A stretch of DNA of 34,888 nucleotides from Mageeibacillus sp. UBA1046 (GTDB lineage Bacteria; Bacillota; Clostridia; Saccharofermentanales; DTU023). Where the stretch lies: contig DCDV01000004.1 in the NCBI GenBank assembly GCA_002316595.1, positions 198,491-233,378 on the forward strand, in the 5' to 3' direction. The position numbers were made by a program, and so were the translations under genes. Positions 8,572 to 17,577 of this stretch are shown here, piece by piece (positions within the stretch are counted from its first letter, which is position 1; every line of letters begins with the position of its first letter). Under the pieces are notes generated by a model. It made no database searches. It was not told the DNA's origin and saw only the letters and a list, made by a program, of their open reading frames with translations.

Positions 8572-9015
8572 GTTTGCCCAATATAAGAGGGTTTACGGTG
8601 ATCATCTTTGTTTAAATTATCCAGTTTGCCGCCAGGTCTTCCTGCATAAAATTTCTTCATGTTATTGAAACAGCTATTTAGTTGATCCCTTGTTTACAGT
8701 CAATCTAATACTCTTGATGAGTTCTTGCCGATTCATAAGATACATAAGTCTCATGCATCTTATTCATGATCGATGCATAATTTGTTGAAACTGTTTGCCA
8801 ATATCTGTAACGTCAGTGACTTTGTTTCATTTGCTTGACGGCCTCTTCAGCTTTTTCTTCTAGCATTATCTGTGCGGATCAGAACACAAGCTGAACAGCA
8901 GCTAACTCATACTGTACCTCAGCTAAAGAGTCTGGATGATCCGTATACATTCTGAACAGCAGCAACCAAACAGAGGCTGAACTTGCAGGTTCGCTCTGAA
9001 GCTTAAGAGACCGGC
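8572..9015. other. intergenic region with possible decayed coding sequence
   Basis: This 444-bp stretch carries no intact gene. On the minus strand, short open stretches follow one another in different frames and read like one broken helical protein: 8813-8866 (beginning MLEEKAEEAVKQMKQ), then a +1-shifted stretch down to 8764, then 8705-8767 (beginning MNKMHETYVSYESAR), which overlaps the previous stop as ATGA. No family is recognised, none has a good ribosome site, and the reading may be chance. CTGAACAGCAGC occurs twice (near 8891 and 8954). A weak CTTAAG/CTTAAG hairpin lies just after the 3' end of the GIY-YIG gene. Confidence 0.3.
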
Positions 9016-9267
9016 TTAAGTTGATGATTCTATTAAGTTTATTTTTTCTTCTTTGGATAATTTTTTGATAGCGAATTCTCTTTTCAGAGCTTCTTCTTTG
9101 GAATCGAACTCCTCCAGGTACCTTAGATAAACAGGATGCCTGCCGCGTGTATATTTGGCTCCGCTGCCGGAATTATGCTCTTCTAGCCTTCTTTCAATAT
9201 CTGTTGTCCAGCCGGTATAAAGTGTGCCGTCTCTACATTCCAGAATGTAAACATAATTCACAGACAT
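9016..9267 (-). CDS. GIY-YIG domain protein, UPF0213/YhbQ-like
   Basis: An 83-residue single-domain GIY-YIG protein. The defining halves are YVYILEC (5-11) and LYTGWTTDIERRLEEHNSG (16-34), then the conserved Arg/His/Tyr stretch YTRGRHPVYLRYLEEF and the Glu-rich FDSKEEALKREFAIKKL. The size and pattern match the small UPF0213 family, whose biological role is not firmly established although the fold is that of a nuclease. Its ATG overlaps the TGA of the CDGSH gene by one base (TGATG), so the two are translationally coupled. Confidence 0.9.
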   Translation of the reverse strand: MSVNYVYILECRDGTLYTGWTTDIERRLEEHNSGSGAKYTRGRHPVYLRYLEEFDSKEEALKREFAIKKLSKEEKINLIESST

Positions 9268-9974
9268 CAGTCCTCTTTAACGATCTCAAAACCATCTTTA
9301 AATTCTTTATTGATATGCTGAGCGTCGCAAAAAGGCATAATCTTCGACTGCCCGCAGCGACATAAGGTTATCCTGTTCCTTACTTCATAAGTATCTCCAT
9401 CACTTGAAATAATTGGGATAGAGCCCTTTACGGACAAAGGTCCGCTTACTCCCATCTGAGGGTCTTGCAGTACTTCTATAGCAGGCTCATACTCAGGTTC
9501 AATTATTTCACCATCCTCATCCTTGATAACAAGCCTGCCGGCAGGACATTCGCAGGCAGCAATAATTGCTTCTTTCTTAGTGTATTCATCCTTTGCTGTT
9601 CCTGCTAATTCCCAGGCATCACCTGCATCACGATGACAGAACCTGGCATATGCGCAGCGCCCGTCATCCAGTAATTCTAAAGCCGGTCCCTTAACTCTAT
9701 ACACAATTCTATCAAGATAATCCGCCTTGGACGCCGTCTCAGTTCCGTCAAATCCTGCTTTGACATGCATGCCATCACAGAACGGAGGATTATTGGACTT
9801 GCCGCAGCGACAGAGGGTATAGGAGCTTAACTGAGGCAGTTCACGACCATCTTCATATACATAGTGTTTGCCTTCAGGTTTAATAATTTTCTCAGCTAAG
9901 GGCACAGCTCCGGTAACAACATAGGGACCGTCTTTAATTATTATGATTTGTGGGTTATTCTCACTATTGCTCAC
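9267..9974 (-). CDS. CDGSH-type iron-sulfur protein with two CDGSH motifs
   Basis: A 235-residue protein with two CDGSH zinc-finger-like motifs that bind 2Fe-2S clusters through three Cys and one His: CRCGKSNNPPFCDGMH (55-70; Cys55, Cys57, Cys66, His70) and CRCGQSKIMPFCDAQH (205-220), where CDG has become CDA. Between them is a cysteine-containing segment (RCAYARFCHRD at 106-116 and CECPAGRLVI at 141-150) resembling the small iron-sulfur domain often joined to bacterial CDGSH proteins. Cytoplasmic electron transfer or redox sensing is likely; the partner is unknown. The start is a GTG at 9974 with TTGAGG 7 bases upstream; the nearby ATG at 9979 is out of frame and stops at once. Divergent from the metallo-hydrolase gene. 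Confidence 0.88.
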   Translation of the reverse strand: MSNSENNPQIIIIKDGPYVVTGAVPLAEKIIKPEGKHYVYEDGRELPQLSSYTLCRCGKSNNPPFCDGMHVKAGFDGTETASKADYLDRIVYRVKGPALELLDDGRCAYARFCHRDAGDAWELAGTAKDEYTKKEAIIAACECPAGRLVIKDEDGEIIEPEYEPAIEVLQDPQMGVSGPLSVKGSIPIISSDGDTYEVRNRITLCRCGQSKIMPFCDAQHINKEFKDGFEIVKED

Positions 9975-10102
9975 TGCATCGCCTCAAGTATCTTACTTCT
10001 CCGAACTTATAATATGCATATTTTAACAGAATTACCGTAATCTATTCAGCGCATAGGGCTCATTATTTTTATGACCTGCGATAGAATATCCATAGGAGGA
10101 CT

Positions 10103-10887
10103 ATGATGAACCCCAAACTATACTATCTAAATCACAGCGGCTTCCTGCTGGAGCTGGAGAAAGCGCTTCTGGTTTTTGATTTCTATACTGACCCGGCAGG
10201 CGTTCTCGCCAGCTATAATCTGAGCAATAAACCGGCCGTTTTTTCGTATCGCACGATCACCTTGATCATTGGAATCCGGATATTTTAAAGTTCAAAAATA
10301 AAGCCCCGTCATTTTATGTTCTGGACAGTTCCTGCGACAGTGAACCTGTGCGTGAAGCAGCCGCCGAAAAAAATAGAAAAGTCATTCTTGTTAATCCGAG
10401 AGATGTGCTGCAAAAAGAGCTTTCCGCCCTTCCTTCCCTGCTCAGAATTTATACCTTTGATTCCACGGATGAAGGAGTGGTCTTTTTGGTCGTGACTGAT
10501 GAAGGGAGCTTCATTCACATGGGGGATCTGAACGACTGGGACTGGCAGGATGAAGACTCTATAAGAATGGAAGTCGCCTACAAAGAAGCGCTGGGGCATA
10601 TGGCTGATGCCTGGTCGCAAGTAACTAAAGATGAAAATTTGCCCGCGAAAGCCGGACAACTTATATTGGGCTGCGTTCCGGTTGATAAGCGTCTTCAACA
10701 AATGGCATTGAAAGGCGCCCTCACCTTCCTTGAGTATCTGCAGCCGCGTTATATAGCGCCAATGCATCTTCAGGGCGGAGAAAAACTGCCACACGAGCTG
10801 GCTGCTGCACTGTCGCAGCAAGGGCATGGAAACTTGACGAAAGTGCTGGATTTAACTGTTCCGGGGCAGATGACATCCTTAGCCTGA
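10103..10887 (+). pseudogene. metallo-beta-lactamase-fold hydrolase with a single-base frameshift
   Basis: Two adjacent frames together encode one MBL-fold protein of about 261 residues. The first (10103-10288) begins MMNPKLYYLNHSGFLLELEKALLVFDFY, the usual first two strands. The +1-shifted continuation supplies the metal-binding motif SHDHLDHWNP (HxHxDH) and runs on through FIHMGDLNDWDW and the C-terminal YIAPMHLQGG to a TGA at 10885-10887. One extra T in the T6 run at 10239-10244 would restore a single frame (VFFVSHDHLDHW). The gene may therefore be intact with a sequencing error, or recently inactivated. AGGAGG precedes tandem ATGs at 10103 and 10106; the second has better spacing. The substrate is unknown; this subgroup of MBL proteins is mostly uncharacterised. 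Confidence 0.85.
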
Positions 10888-10899
10888 GATTGATTGGGT

Positions 10900-10977
10900 C
10901 TCAAATAGTTCGATTGACCAGGGGGCTCAATGGTTCGATTGTTCCGATGGTCTCAATGGCCAGATTGTTTTCTTTTG
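10900..10977. repeat. three imperfect 26-bp tandem repeats
   Basis: Units beginning CTCAA start at 10900, 10926 and 10952, exactly 26 bases apart, and share a core of the form CTCAATGGTTCGATTG with mismatches. They fill the space between the convergent metallo-hydrolase and FIST-GGDEF genes; the third unit overlaps the 3' coding end of the latter. Confidence 0.6.
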
Positions 10978-12681
10978 GCCTTGTTTATGTACATTATTAT
11001 CTCAGCTTCATTAAACAGGTCGATTTCTTGTTCAGACGCTTCTTTTGTAGCCCAGCCGATCGAAATGCTGACCGGGTATTCGACTACCGACTTGCTCTCT
11101 GCAAGTTTTTCTATCCGGCGGGCAATTTTTCGGCATCTGCGTTTGATGCATTAGGCAATAAGACCACAAATTCATCACCACCGACGCGGGCGATGATATC
11201 CCCTTGACGGCAGGCAGATTGTATGACGTCTGCCGCCTTCACTAATAGCTCATCTCCCTTTTCATGACCCAAAGTATCGTTGATGATTTTTAGATTATTG
11301 ACATCTCCACGATAATGGAGATTGGGAAATTGTCTTCTTTATCGATATCGATTACGGCTTGCTCATAGTATCTGCGATAGTATAGGCCGGTTAATTCATC
11401 GTGGTAGCTTATATAAGTTATGTACTCTTCCTTTTTAGTTCGTTCATGAATTTCTTTTTCCAGTAAACGATTGAAGATTCTAAGCTCTTCAGTAGCTTGC
11501 TCAAGTTTTCGTTCCAGCTCTTCGATCTTGATGTGCAATTGCAAATTCTCTTCTGTTAGCTGAGAGTTTTCGCTGATAGTTGTAGTTTTTTCGGCGGCAT
11601 TATTCTGAATATCCTGATCTTGAATGGCAATACACTGAAAGTTATGATCCGGAACGACGTTGTCCGAAACGATCTGATCCTGAATGGCATTGTCCGGAAC
11701 GACCTGTTCTTGAACGACATTGCTCTGAACAACCTGATCCGGAAAGGTATCTGCCTGGACAACTTGGTCTTTATCCAAATTCTCATATTTCAAAATCAAC
11801 ATGGTAGAAGTCTGATTCATAAATCCGATATTGGCCTCGCCATATGAACACAGTCCCAGCGAAGGAATGTCTTTGAAAATCTCTCCATACTCCTCAGTGA
11901 GCTCTTTATCAGCCAGTTCCAAGCGGCGGTAGATGCAGTCAAAGCTGATGATACCAACCAAAGTTTGCTCGAATTTTAAATAGTCACCGGCTGAACCGCC
12001 GACAAAGCTGACATTTGTCGCATTGCCGATTTCATCTATGACCCTTTCTTCTTTTCGGCTCAGACCATCAATCAGTACAATGCCGACATATTTATCAACA
12101 TCCATTGTGAAGGCGCTATCATTAAAGTACCGGGAAAAAGATTTAAAGGCCGGTTTGACATCGATGCCCTTATCTAAATTCTCCAAAACCTCGACTTTGG
12201 CATCGGCTGCGATTTTTGAGCTTAGCCCTAACGCAACTACCGAGTCTGTCATAAGCTTGTCGTCTGCTTTTTCACCGGCTGAAGAACAGCCGAATACGAT
12301 ACTGCCGGCAAAGGCTTTGTCCATGAGACGGCTTAATTTGTCCTGATCATAGCTGGGAGCTGCAAAGTAAATCAATACTTTAATATCACTCCTGCTCATT
12401 GCTTTATGGATATCCAGGATAACCTCAGCAGGTGTCTCCTTGTGCGAAAAAGCAGTAATAAAGGGCAAAGAGTCTTCCTGAAATATTTCATAATTCCAGT
12501 CGTCTTTGAATTCTATTAATTTTTCAACAATTTCCGGCTCGTCACAACATTTAAGTTCATATTTGTTGGAATCAAATCCTTTTAAGATCAACTTCGCTCT
12601 AGTCATTTCTGCGATAGCCGGATTGCCGCGCGCCCTGTCTGCGATCAACTTATCGATCAATTCACCGATCTTCATGGACAT
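10953..12681 (-). pseudogene. FIST sensor - GGDEF diguanylate cyclase, broken by two frameshifts
   Basis: As read, the first frame stops at 11290 (463 residues). The GGDEF domain continues in other frames: one missing G at the GG pair 11307-11308 and one missing A at 11126-11130 (minus strand) restore an uninterrupted protein of about 576 residues ending at a TGA at 10953-10955. Order: helical N-terminus (1-70), FIST_N-like domain (about 75-240, GCSSAGE 131-137, FVGGSAGDYLKF 226-237), the tail of FIST_C (about 242-298), a run of about 12 five-residue repeats (305-364), coiled coil (370-420), GGDEF starting at YISYHDELTGLYYRRYYE and carrying an intact RVGGDEF (11168-11182). GGDEF domains make cyclic-di-GMP; FIST domains are thought to sense small ligands. 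AGAGG lies 6 bases before the ATG. It sits 20 bp downstream of the EAL gene. Most of FIST_C appears to be missing. Confidence 0.85.
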
Positions 12682-12701
12682 AATATTCCTCTTTTACACG
12701 C

Positions 12702-15185
12702 CTATTTATCCCAGGATTTCAAAAACTCGATGGCCATATCTTCGTCCAGCGGCCGGCTTAATAAGTAGCCCTGGATCTTATCGCAGTCATGAGATCTCAA
12801 ATAATTCATTTGCTTTTGATCCTCGACACCCTCGGCAACCACAAGAAGCCCCATTTTATGGGACATCGAGATAATGTCATTTGTTATTGCCAAATCTTCA
12901 GAGATATTACTTAATTTAGAGATGAAAGACCTGTCGATTTTTATATAGTTGACGTATAGCTCCTGGAGTCTGGAGAGTGATGAGTAAGCTATACCGAAGT
13001 CATCAATTGCATGTTTTATGCCGTGTGCATTCAGCTGCCCGATGACAGCGTTTATGCGATCAAAATCCGATGAGAATTTAGATTCAGTCAGCTCAAAAAG
13101 TATATGTTCCGGATTAATATCCATCTTTGAGAGAATCTCTAAAGTGTTATTAACAAAACCTTCAGATAATATCTGTATAGGTGAAATATTGATAGAAATA
13201 CCAATGTCATGCCCGTCGGCTTGCAGCTTTTTTAAAAACTCGCCTGCTTTGCGAATGATAATATTGCCGAGCGGAACAATATCCTTAGTCTCTTCTGCAA
13301 TCGGGATAAACTCTGAAGGGGGCACCAGACCCAGTTCATTGCTGTTAAATCTTGCCAATGCTTCAAACTCAGATATGCGATCATCATTGAGATCAATTAC
13401 AGGCTGAAACTGGAGGAATAAGCGATCTCTATCTATACCCTCAACTACAGATGCCAGCTCTTGCCGGATTACATTGCGGCGGCAGGATCTTTCATCCAGT
13501 TCATCATCGCAAAAGTAGATGTTGCTTTCATCATAATTTGAGCTCAGACCTTCTTCTGATGCAATCAGAAGATTCTTGAACGTCTCTTCCATGTCGTCTT
13601 CATTCATCTCTTCTATTTCAATCACGCCGATGCCAAAACCAATCCTCTCCACATCCCGAAGTGACTTTAATAAATCTGATATCTGATTGCAGAATTTAAC
13701 AAGCTCATTCTCATCATCATATGGTCTTACGTAGAATAAAAAGCGGAACGAAGCAGAAGAAAACAGCATTCTTTGCTCACTTGCCAACTCCTCCAGGGCG
13801 CCGGATACTTTTTTTATCAGCTGCTGAACATACTGATTTCCATATTGCAAGCTTAATGCATATATGGGATTTAAGTTAACGTTTATCAGAGCGCTATTTT
13901 TTATAGCACCGGTTTTAATATCTTTTATCAGGATAGCTTCTAAGTAATTAAGATTGAATAATCCCGTCCATTCGTCATGTTCGCTGAGATATCGGATTTT
14001 ATCTTCAACATTTTTACGGTCAGAAATATCAGTTATTATCCCTTCCAGAGCTTCTACTTCCCCGTCACTGTTAAAAACCCCTTCGCCTAACTCCAGAACC
14101 CACTTCCGTTTGCCCTTGGCATCTATAATTTCATATTCAGACTGGAACTGGGTTTTGTTGGCCAGAGCCTTCCCCCAGTCTTGCCAGAGCTGGTCACGAT
14201 ACTCGGGTGCTATAAGATCATTGTATGAGAAGTCTTTATTATTAATCAGGCTGTTCGGATGACATCCACACAATTCCTTACAGGCAGAAGAAACAAACTC
14301 CATTGTCCAGTCGCGATCATAAGTACATCTGTAAGCCATACCGTGAAGATTTGAGAGAAGAACGGATTTGCTGCGTTCGCTCTCCCCAAGCTCTGTAATG
14401 ATTTTCTTTTCTTCGTCAATATCCGAAATCAGCGTAATGTAATTAAAACCACGATCCTCAGATAAATAAAGTCCTGCAACAGTTATATATACCCATTTCA
14501 GCGAGCCGTCCGGCATGATAATTCGCTTTTCCAGCGAATAGCTTTCGATTTCACCTTTCTTGAGTTTTTCTAACTGATCTAAGTCCTCCTGCAAATCATC
14601 GGGGTAAGTTAATTCCTTCCAGCCCAAATCTCTCAGCTCTGCTTCTGATCTGCCTAAAATCTTTTCATATGCCGGATTAAAATTGTATTGTGCATCTATT
14701 CCTGCCAAATTAGAATAAACAGAGATATAGATTGATACTCCTGCAGGCATCTGCTTATAAATCGTCTCAAAAATTATTGCAGTATCCCTGTACTTCTTCT
14801 GCAATATTTCCTGGGATTTGAATATTTCAGCGCGAGTATCCATTTTGGCTTTCAGGATTTCCATATTGACAGGTTTTTTGAAATATTCAACTACACCTAG
14901 CTTGACACCTAAAATCTCATTCTCCGGGTCTTGACGCTCACTCATAATGATCGCGCGCAGATTCTCATGAGCCTTGGCGTTCCTTAATGTTTCCATAAGC
15001 CCAACCCAGTTGAAGCCGGGCATATCGATATCGAGGATCATTAAATAGATCCTCTTATGCTCTGCCAGCACCTGCAGGGCTTCCGCCTCATCGGCCGCTG
15101 TTAATATGTTATATTCGTTTAAGGTTGCGGAAAAGTTCTGACGATCGGATATAGAATCACTGACTAGTAAAATATTAATAGGCAT
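12702..15185 (-). CDS. REC-PAS-PAS-degenerate GGDEF-EAL cyclic-di-GMP phosphodiesterase
   Basis: An 827-residue signalling protein. Domains in order: receiver (1 to about 125, phospho-acceptor Asp52 in LMILDIDMPG, Lys in YFKKPV); PAS (about 140-260); second PAS (about 275-390, WVLELGEGVFNSDGEVEALEG, ITDISDRK); GGDEF-like (about 395-560) in which the GGDEF loop is replaced by SSASF, so it should not make cyclic-di-GMP; EAL (about 575-827). The EAL site looks complete: Glu608 in FEALARF, Asn667 in ISINISP, Glu698 in FELTES, DDFG 728-731, Lys749 in IKIDRSFI and VAEGVED. It probably hydrolyses cyclic-di-GMP under control of phosphorylation and PAS ligands. No histidine kinase is nearby. The start is the ATG at 15185 with GAGGAG upstream; a TTG just before it is a less likely alternative. 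Confidence 0.93.
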   Translation of the reverse strand: MPINILLVSDSISDRQNFSATLNEYNILTAADEAEALQVLAEHKRIYLMILDIDMPGFNWVGLMETLRNAKAHENLRAIIMSERQDPENEILGVKLGVVEYFKKPVNMEILKAKMDTRAEIFKSQEILQKKYRDTAIIFETIYKQMPAGVSIYISVYSNLAGIDAQYNFNPAYEKILGRSEAELRDLGWKELTYPDDLQEDLDQLEKLKKGEIESYSLEKRIIMPDGSLKWVYITVAGLYLSEDRGFNYITLISDIDEEKKIITELGESERSKSVLLSNLHGMAYRCTYDRDWTMEFVSSACKELCGCHPNSLINNKDFSYNDLIAPEYRDQLWQDWGKALANKTQFQSEYEIIDAKGKRKWVLELGEGVFNSDGEVEALEGIITDISDRKNVEDKIRYLSEHDEWTGLFNLNYLEAILIKDIKTGAIKNSALINVNLNPIYALSLQYGNQYVQQLIKKVSGALEELASEQRMLFSSASFRFLFYVRPYDDENELVKFCNQISDLLKSLRDVERIGFGIGVIEIEEMNEDDMEETFKNLLIASEEGLSSNYDESNIYFCDDELDERSCRRNVIRQELASVVEGIDRDRLFLQFQPVIDLNDDRISEFEALARFNSNELGLVPPSEFIPIAEETKDIVPLGNIIIRKAGEFLKKLQADGHDIGISINISPIQILSEGFVNNTLEILSKMDINPEHILFELTESKFSSDFDRINAVIGQLNAHGIKHAIDDFGIAYSSLSRLQELYVNYIKIDRSFISKLSNISEDLAITNDIISMSHKMGLLVVAEGVEDQKQMNYLRSHDCDKIQGYLLSRPLDEDMAIEFLKSWDK

Positions 15186-15609
15186 CAATTGTTCTCCTCG
15201 TTCTCGCCATTATCAATTTCATCAATAACGGTAATGCAAGTCATCGGTAAAGCAAGCGATCTTAAACAATAGTGTTCATTGGCTTCATTTTGAATAGCGG
15301 TACCTTATACAAGAAACCTTATGAAATATACTGTCATTCAAAGTCGCCTCGCTGTTCATGCGCCCAAAATCTGTTCCTCTTCATAATTATTCAGACTAGC
15401 TAAAATTCATTATAGTATATTTTGTCCGGACTATATTTCAGTATTGTTTCGATTCTCTTCCAGTCATAAAACTAAATTGCATAAAATTCGAAGACGCTAA
15501 AATAGCCGGCCTGATAACAGGCCTCACCATGCAAGTAAATCTGGAAAGATTTTAGTTATGGTTACTCACCCGGGTGTGCAGAATGCCACTCCAGGCCGGC
15601 CGCACTCAG
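15186..15609. other. intergenic region with promoter candidate for the cyclic-di-GMP operon
   Basis: This 424-bp gap has no gene that can be supported. On the minus strand a perfect -10 hexamer TATAAT (15409-15414) lies about 225 bases upstream of the EAL gene, but no convincing -35 stands 16-18 bases before it. A perfect 8-bp palindrome GTCCGGAC (15424-15431) sits just upstream of that -10, where an activator could bind. A hairpin at 15508-15523 may end the nucleotidase transcript. Confidence 0.35.
15508..15523 (-). terminator. possible terminator of the nucleotidase gene
   Basis: GGCCTG-ATAA-CAGGCC is a perfect 6-bp stem with a 4-base loop. On the minus strand it is followed by GGCTATTTT, a short and interrupted T tract. 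It lies about 85 bases after the nucleotidase stop. Confidence 0.4.
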
Positions 15610-17526
15610 CTATTTTCTTCTTCTCTTGACCCTTCTGACTATAAACCTGACAAGGAGCACAATCACCACGATAATCAATACAATTACGAGAATAATTATG
15701 ATGCTGATCGTGTTAAGCTGCCTGAATATTCTAACCGGATTCCAGCTGTCATCCAGCACTTTGCGATTCTGGGCACTCTCATATTCAGCAGGGATTACGG
15801 GCACTTTGTCAACTTGCTCAAATGACTGCAGATAAGAGGCAAAGGCATGCCATTCCTTTATTTCAGCGCCTTCGCTATCATACAAAATTAGATCGTTATA
15901 GACCTCAACTTTGTTGCCTTGGGCGTCCTTCAGAGTAAGTGACAGTATCCCCTTGGAGAGGTCGGTAACAGCTCCCAGCATCTGAGCAGAATACAAGTCG
16001 GCCACTACCCTGTAGAGTTTGTCGTTATCTATCTCTGTCAGTTCACCGTCTTCGCCGACAAGCTTTACATCGGTTGCCCTGTTGAAAATAATTCTGTGGG
16101 GGTTAAATGTATAAGAAAGGCCGGCAGTATATAACTGTGCTGATTCAAAGATCGGCGTGATAGAAGCATCAATCTCGGCAACCGTTTTAAGTTCTTTGCC
16201 TGTCAGATAGACACTGGCAAGAGGATATCCCGGGATCCCATCCGGACCGATTCCCAGAGACATTACCTCATAAGCATCAGATATTGTTACAGGTCCCCGG
16301 TTAAAGACAGCCCTGATTATCCCCACAGGAACAACTGCCACGTCTATCGCAACGTGATCATCCACTTCGGCTTGCTTCGCACCGTACATTATCGCATCGG
16401 AAACAAGATTACCCATGGCCTGGTCAATGTGAGTTGCATTCATCTCCCGCAGACCGGTGAAGTTATATGGACTGAAGGCTATTATCTGATCATAAGATTC
16501 GAAGCCATATCCGGCCAAAAACTCATTAACATATTCTCTGTATTCATCGATCTTCTTTAAAGTCGCTGAGTCTGATTCGATCTTTTCATCTGCCGGAATT
16601 AATTCGTAGTCCTTTACAGCCCAGCCGCCTTCATCGTCTTGCACGAGATCAATTCTGCCGACATTCTGACCATATTCACCGCAGCTGACGATATAAGTGT
16701 CAGTGACGATTATTGGTTCCTCTAAGTATGAATGCGTATGACCGCTGACAATAAGATCTATCTCCGGCACAGCTTTTGCCAAAATCTCATCTTCAGATTT
16801 GTCAGTATCAGCCCAGGTGCCGGCATGGGACAGACAAATGATAATATCCGGCTCGTCTTTTTCTTCGATTTCCTTTACCGTATTTTTTGCCTGATCAACT
16901 ATATCCTTGAACACAAGTTCGCTTTCAGGGGCGCTTTTGTAAGCATCTTCGCCAATCAGCCCGAAGACGGCAACCTTTACATCTCCCCTGTCAAGAATCA
17001 GGTAATCCTCTGCGCCATAATCTCTCATGGTCTTCTCCAGCAGTCTGGCATTATCACTGGGAGAATTAGCAAAATCGATATTTGACATCACTATTTCAGG
17101 AAGCCTCTCGCCGCTTTTCATGGCTGCTTCAAGCATCTCGGCAAGACCGTCACTGCCGTAATCGAATTCATGATTGCCCAAAGTAACGGCATCATAGCCT
17201 AAGAATCCCAACATCCTAAGTTCGACAGCCTGCCTGGCAAAAACAGTTTGATACAAGGTCCCCATCGAAAAGTCGCCGGCATCAACAACGAGAGTATTAT
17301 GCTCAGCTCTTATGTTGTCGAGTATTGTTTTTAGTTTAGCGAAGCCGCCGATCTCAGCCGTTTCACCATTTACCTCATATCTCTTAGTATCCAGATATGA
17401 ATGCAAATCATGGGTAAAGGCGACAGTCAGCTCCTTACCCGCGACATTGCCCTCTGCGGCAACAGGAACAGCAAACAGCAGCAACAAAATCATTAATGAC
17501 AGCAGTAACGATATCTTTCTTTTCAT
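15610..17526 (-). CDS. membrane-anchored 5'-nucleotidase/2',3'-cyclic phosphodiesterase family protein
   Basis: A 638-residue surface enzyme. A signal peptide (1 to about 24, ending AVPVAAEG) leads into a calcineurin-like metallophosphoesterase domain with the two-metal motifs FTHDLHSYL (Asp40, His42), VVDAGDFSMGT (Asp82, Asp85), TLGNHEFDYG (Asn118, His119), CLSHAGTW and SGHTHS (261-266). The second half is the 5'-nucleotidase C-terminal domain that selects the nucleotide. The protein ends in one membrane helix (about 605-626) and a basic tail RRVKRRRK, so it would be held in the membrane with its catalytic domain outside, rather than being sorted through LPXTG. Expected role: release of phosphate and nucleosides from extracellular nucleotides. 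GAGGAG precedes the ATG. Upstream of it, 51 bp away, lies the alpha/beta hydrolase gene on the same strand. Confidence 0.92.
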   Translation of the reverse strand: MKRKISLLLSLMILLLLFAVPVAAEGNVAGKELTVAFTHDLHSYLDTKRYEVNGETAEIGGFAKLKTILDNIRAEHNTLVVDAGDFSMGTLYQTVFARQAVELRMLGFLGYDAVTLGNHEFDYGSDGLAEMLEAAMKSGERLPEIVMSNIDFANSPSDNARLLEKTMRDYGAEDYLILDRGDVKVAVFGLIGEDAYKSAPESELVFKDIVDQAKNTVKEIEEKDEPDIIICLSHAGTWADTDKSEDEILAKAVPEIDLIVSGHTHSYLEEPIIVTDTYIVSCGEYGQNVGRIDLVQDDEGGWAVKDYELIPADEKIESDSATLKKIDEYREYVNEFLAGYGFESYDQIIAFSPYNFTGLREMNATHIDQAMGNLVSDAIMYGAKQAEVDDHVAIDVAVVPVGIIRAVFNRGPVTISDAYEVMSLGIGPDGIPGYPLASVYLTGKELKTVAEIDASITPIFESAQLYTAGLSYTFNPHRIIFNRATDVKLVGEDGELTEIDNDKLYRVVADLYSAQMLGAVTDLSKGILSLTLKDAQGNKVEVYNDLILYDSEGAEIKEWHAFASYLQSFEQVDKVPVIPAEYESAQNRKVLDDSWNPVRIFRQLNTISIIIILVIVLIIVVIVLLVRFIVRRVKRRRK

Positions 17527-17577
17527 TTTAAGCTCTCCTCAAACAGGAATTATATGCAAAGTCCTAAGACTCTATTA

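Noticed and set aside
15424..15431. Palindrome GTCCGGAC near a TATAAT box
   Set aside because: Noted in the intergenic entry, but too short and without a -35 to claim a regulated promoter.
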